The notes below the pieces were generated by a model, which had not been told where the DNA came from, did not search any database, and worked only from the letters and a program-made list of their open reading frames with translations. A stretch of 64,000 bases of DNA from Malus domestica (Eukaryota > Streptophyta > Magnoliopsida > Rosales > Rosaceae), in assembly GCF_042453785.1 (NCBI RefSeq), contig NC_091668.1, positions 28,211,501 through 28,275,500 of the forward strand, in the 5' to 3' direction. Positions within the stretch are counted from its first letter, which is position 1. Every line of letters starts with the position of its first letter. Positions 62,401 through 64,000 of this stretch are shown piece by piece. Position numbers and translations under genes: made by a program.

Positions 62401-63207
62401 CGTGAGTGTTCAATCGTAAACATGATTTCAATTTATCAAACGAAAATATTTAAGAATGGCTACACCAAACTCCAATCTAGAAGTCCAAAGTGCTTATACA
62501 GACATCACAAAAGAATCAACACCCCAAAAGCAAGCAGTTGGTCAAAAATCCTTAAGAAGATATGCAGAATGGCTTTCTGTAAAAGGGTCACAATGATCCT
62601 TGTACAGTAAAACGTGGTTTGAATTAAAGCAAATGAGAGTATTCAAGAATAGCTACACAGAACCTAGAAGTCCATAGTGCTGAATTCTGCAGCTATCACC
62701 ATACAGAGGCTCTTACAGTCTGCAATATTTCTTCATTGGAATAGTTCCATGAAATGCAACATGATCCATGATATTCCTATAGACTCGCTTCTAATTGTTT
62801 ATGGCCAAATATAACTATTAAATTAAGAAAATGATTTCTACACCTCAATGAATGGCTTACAAACATAGTTTCTTTTTGTCTAGCATATACTTCTTAAGTG
62901 ATGGTAGTTAAGGCCAAGTTACAAGTTACTATTCCTTTATACAGATAGACCACATACTATTTTAGTCAGGAAAACCACATACCAAGTCATGTGAGGATCC
63001 TTTTAGCTCAGATAAAATAGTGGCTGAATCTGCTCTAATAGGACAGTTAAAAACCTGAAATTCAAACGGCGAGAATTTAGTGACGTGAAGCAGGAAGAAA
63101 CCAAAACCTACACGAGACACTAATAGAAACGATTAATTTACCGCAAAACCAGCAAAGGTAAGGCCACTCTCCACCACATCCCTATCCAAGCTTCTGGCTT
63201 CACTAAC
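59451..63207 (-). CDS. MIA: P5A-type ATPase MIA/PDR2, C-terminal part (5' outside window)
   Basis: ER P5A ATPase; in Arabidopsis needed for pollen development, phosphate-dependent root growth and correct ER membrane-protein content. Six 3' exons are visible: 63207-63142, 63054-62983, 62066-61915, 61684-61573, 61491-61375 and 60560-59451. They give 542 residues, all phases consistent. Signatures are [13 protein letters not shown] and the hinge [22 protein letters not shown] (P-type T/CGDGxND). An insert rich in Lys and Ser follows ([20 protein letters not shown]), typical of this protein, then about six membrane segments and a basic end ([18 protein letters not shown]). The D-K-T-G phosphorylation site and N-terminal half (about 640 residues of ~1180) lie beyond 64000. 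No lesion seen. Confidence 0.95.
62270..62645. repeat. Diverged direct repeat in an ATPase intron
   Basis: 62270-62400 and 62513-62640 share CAAAAGCA(T/A)GCAG, CGTCAAAT/GGTCAAAA, GAAGATATGCA, AGAATGG, TGTAAAAGGGT and AC(A)TGGTTTGA, an imperfect pair about 240 bp apart. Non-coding, within the intron 62067-62982. Confidence 0.6.
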
Positions 63208-63559
63208 CTTCAAGCAATAAAAAGATAATAAAACACCTCAAATACAATATAGAAAACAAAGCCTATAAAACTTCTTCAGAGAGAGAGAGAAGGAACACAC
63301 TATGTGCTTCTCGGACCAAAACCCTTCAAGTATAAGAAGTGTCATTGAATTTAATTTCAGTTACTCAGATATTATACATATGTACGTAACAATAATGTAG
63401 AAAAGTATAGACAAGGTTTGGTTAATTCATGTTTTTACTTGAGATCATTATGCATGTCAAATTAGAAAACTAATTCTATATTTTAAACCATTTCATCATT
63501 AAGGTTAAATTTCTAAAGTAAGGAAAATGTTAAAGGAAAATACTGATTCTAGTCTGTTC

Positions 63560-64000
63560 TTTTTTTTTTTTTTGAAAAGAAACAAAAGAATTTTATAAAA
63601 CGAAAGAATTACAAAAGAGAAAAAGAAAACCACGTGGAAAAGATATCCACCTGGAGCTAGAAGAAAACTAGCAAGGACCCCTAAAGAAAACTAATTGAAC
63701 AGAGGAAAAGCTAGACCAAATCAATTAACGGCTGCTAACAAATCCCTAAAAATAGAAGAGAAATTGTAATCTCTAAACTCCACTGAAACCGAAGCCCAAA
63801 GGGCTGCCCAGTGTTTTACTCTATCCCAAAGCTCCTCAACCCCACTCCCTTGTAATCCTCAAAGACTCTTTTATTACGCTCCAACCAAATGTTCCAGAAG
63901 AGGGCCATCAACAGAGATCCCCACAAAGTTTTGGCTTTCCTCCCTTTCCCTAGGCCTTCGAACTTGGTGCTTAGGAGCTCAAAACAGCCCTTTGGGGTGA
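63560..64000 (-). mobile_element. LINE 3' end inside an ATPase intron
   Basis: The T-run at 63560-63573 is a poly(A) tail read on the opposite strand. From the window edge, the minus strand encodes a non-LTR retrotransposon C-terminus: FWNIWLERNKRVFEDYKG, then after a frameshift LWDRVKHWAALWASVSVEF and RDLLAAVN, stop at about 63720. The 5' part lies beyond the window. The frameshift near 63850 shows that it is inactive. Confidence 0.8.

Overview
This is a plant nuclear window. Genes have GT-AG introns and the protein sequences closely resemble Arabidopsis families as I remember them. The space between genes is AT-rich and full of short non-autonomous transposons. Several repeats (a ~153-bp element that inserts at TTA/TTAA, tRNA-derived SINEs, GGATCC-rich inverted-repeat elements) are of kinds I associate with Rosaceae, especially apple/pear. 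I therefore infer a Maleae genome with moderate confidence; a search would settle it. All homology statements come from reading translations, not from database searches.

Layout. 1-2259 (+): 3' part of a GH3 beta-xylosidase like BXL4. 5.7-9.8 kb (+): a leader with probable introns, then an intronless 640-aa loricrin-like protein with eleven Cys/His-HGGG repeats. 10.6-17.1 kb: a decayed tandem copy of the next block, with a broken PHD/SWIB/Plus3 gene. 18.0-24.5 kb (-): the intact nine-exon gene, 556 aa, like At5g08430, whose last intron reads as an AT-AC U12-type intron. 26.0-30.3 kb: a truncated Ty1/copia element with nested insertions. 31.5-33.8 kb (+): a tandem-CCCH-like protein that has lost its zinc ligands. 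34.6-37.5 kb: hAT-like and other non-autonomous elements. 37.7-44.5 kb (+): a complete 16-exon plastid-division dynamin (ARC5/DRP5B). 45.0-48.5 kb: inverted-repeat elements and a PIF/Harbinger derivative. 49.8-50.8 kb (+): NAC gene XND1/NAC104. 56.0-58.3 kb (+): ANTH clathrin adaptor like PICALM5. 59.5 kb to the window end (-): 3' part of a P5A ATPase (MIA/PDR2), with a LINE end in an intron at the right edge.

The genes do not form a pathway. They are ordinary neighbours in a euchromatic region. BXL4, the loricrin-like gene and XND1 correspond to Arabidopsis At5g64570, At5g64550 and At5g64530, so the window keeps a stretch of ancestral gene order that transposons and one local duplication have enlarged. 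The least ordinary items are the AT-AC intron, the zinc-ligand-free CCCH paralog, and a foldback sequence present three times in and around one gene's intron, which could form long hairpin RNA.
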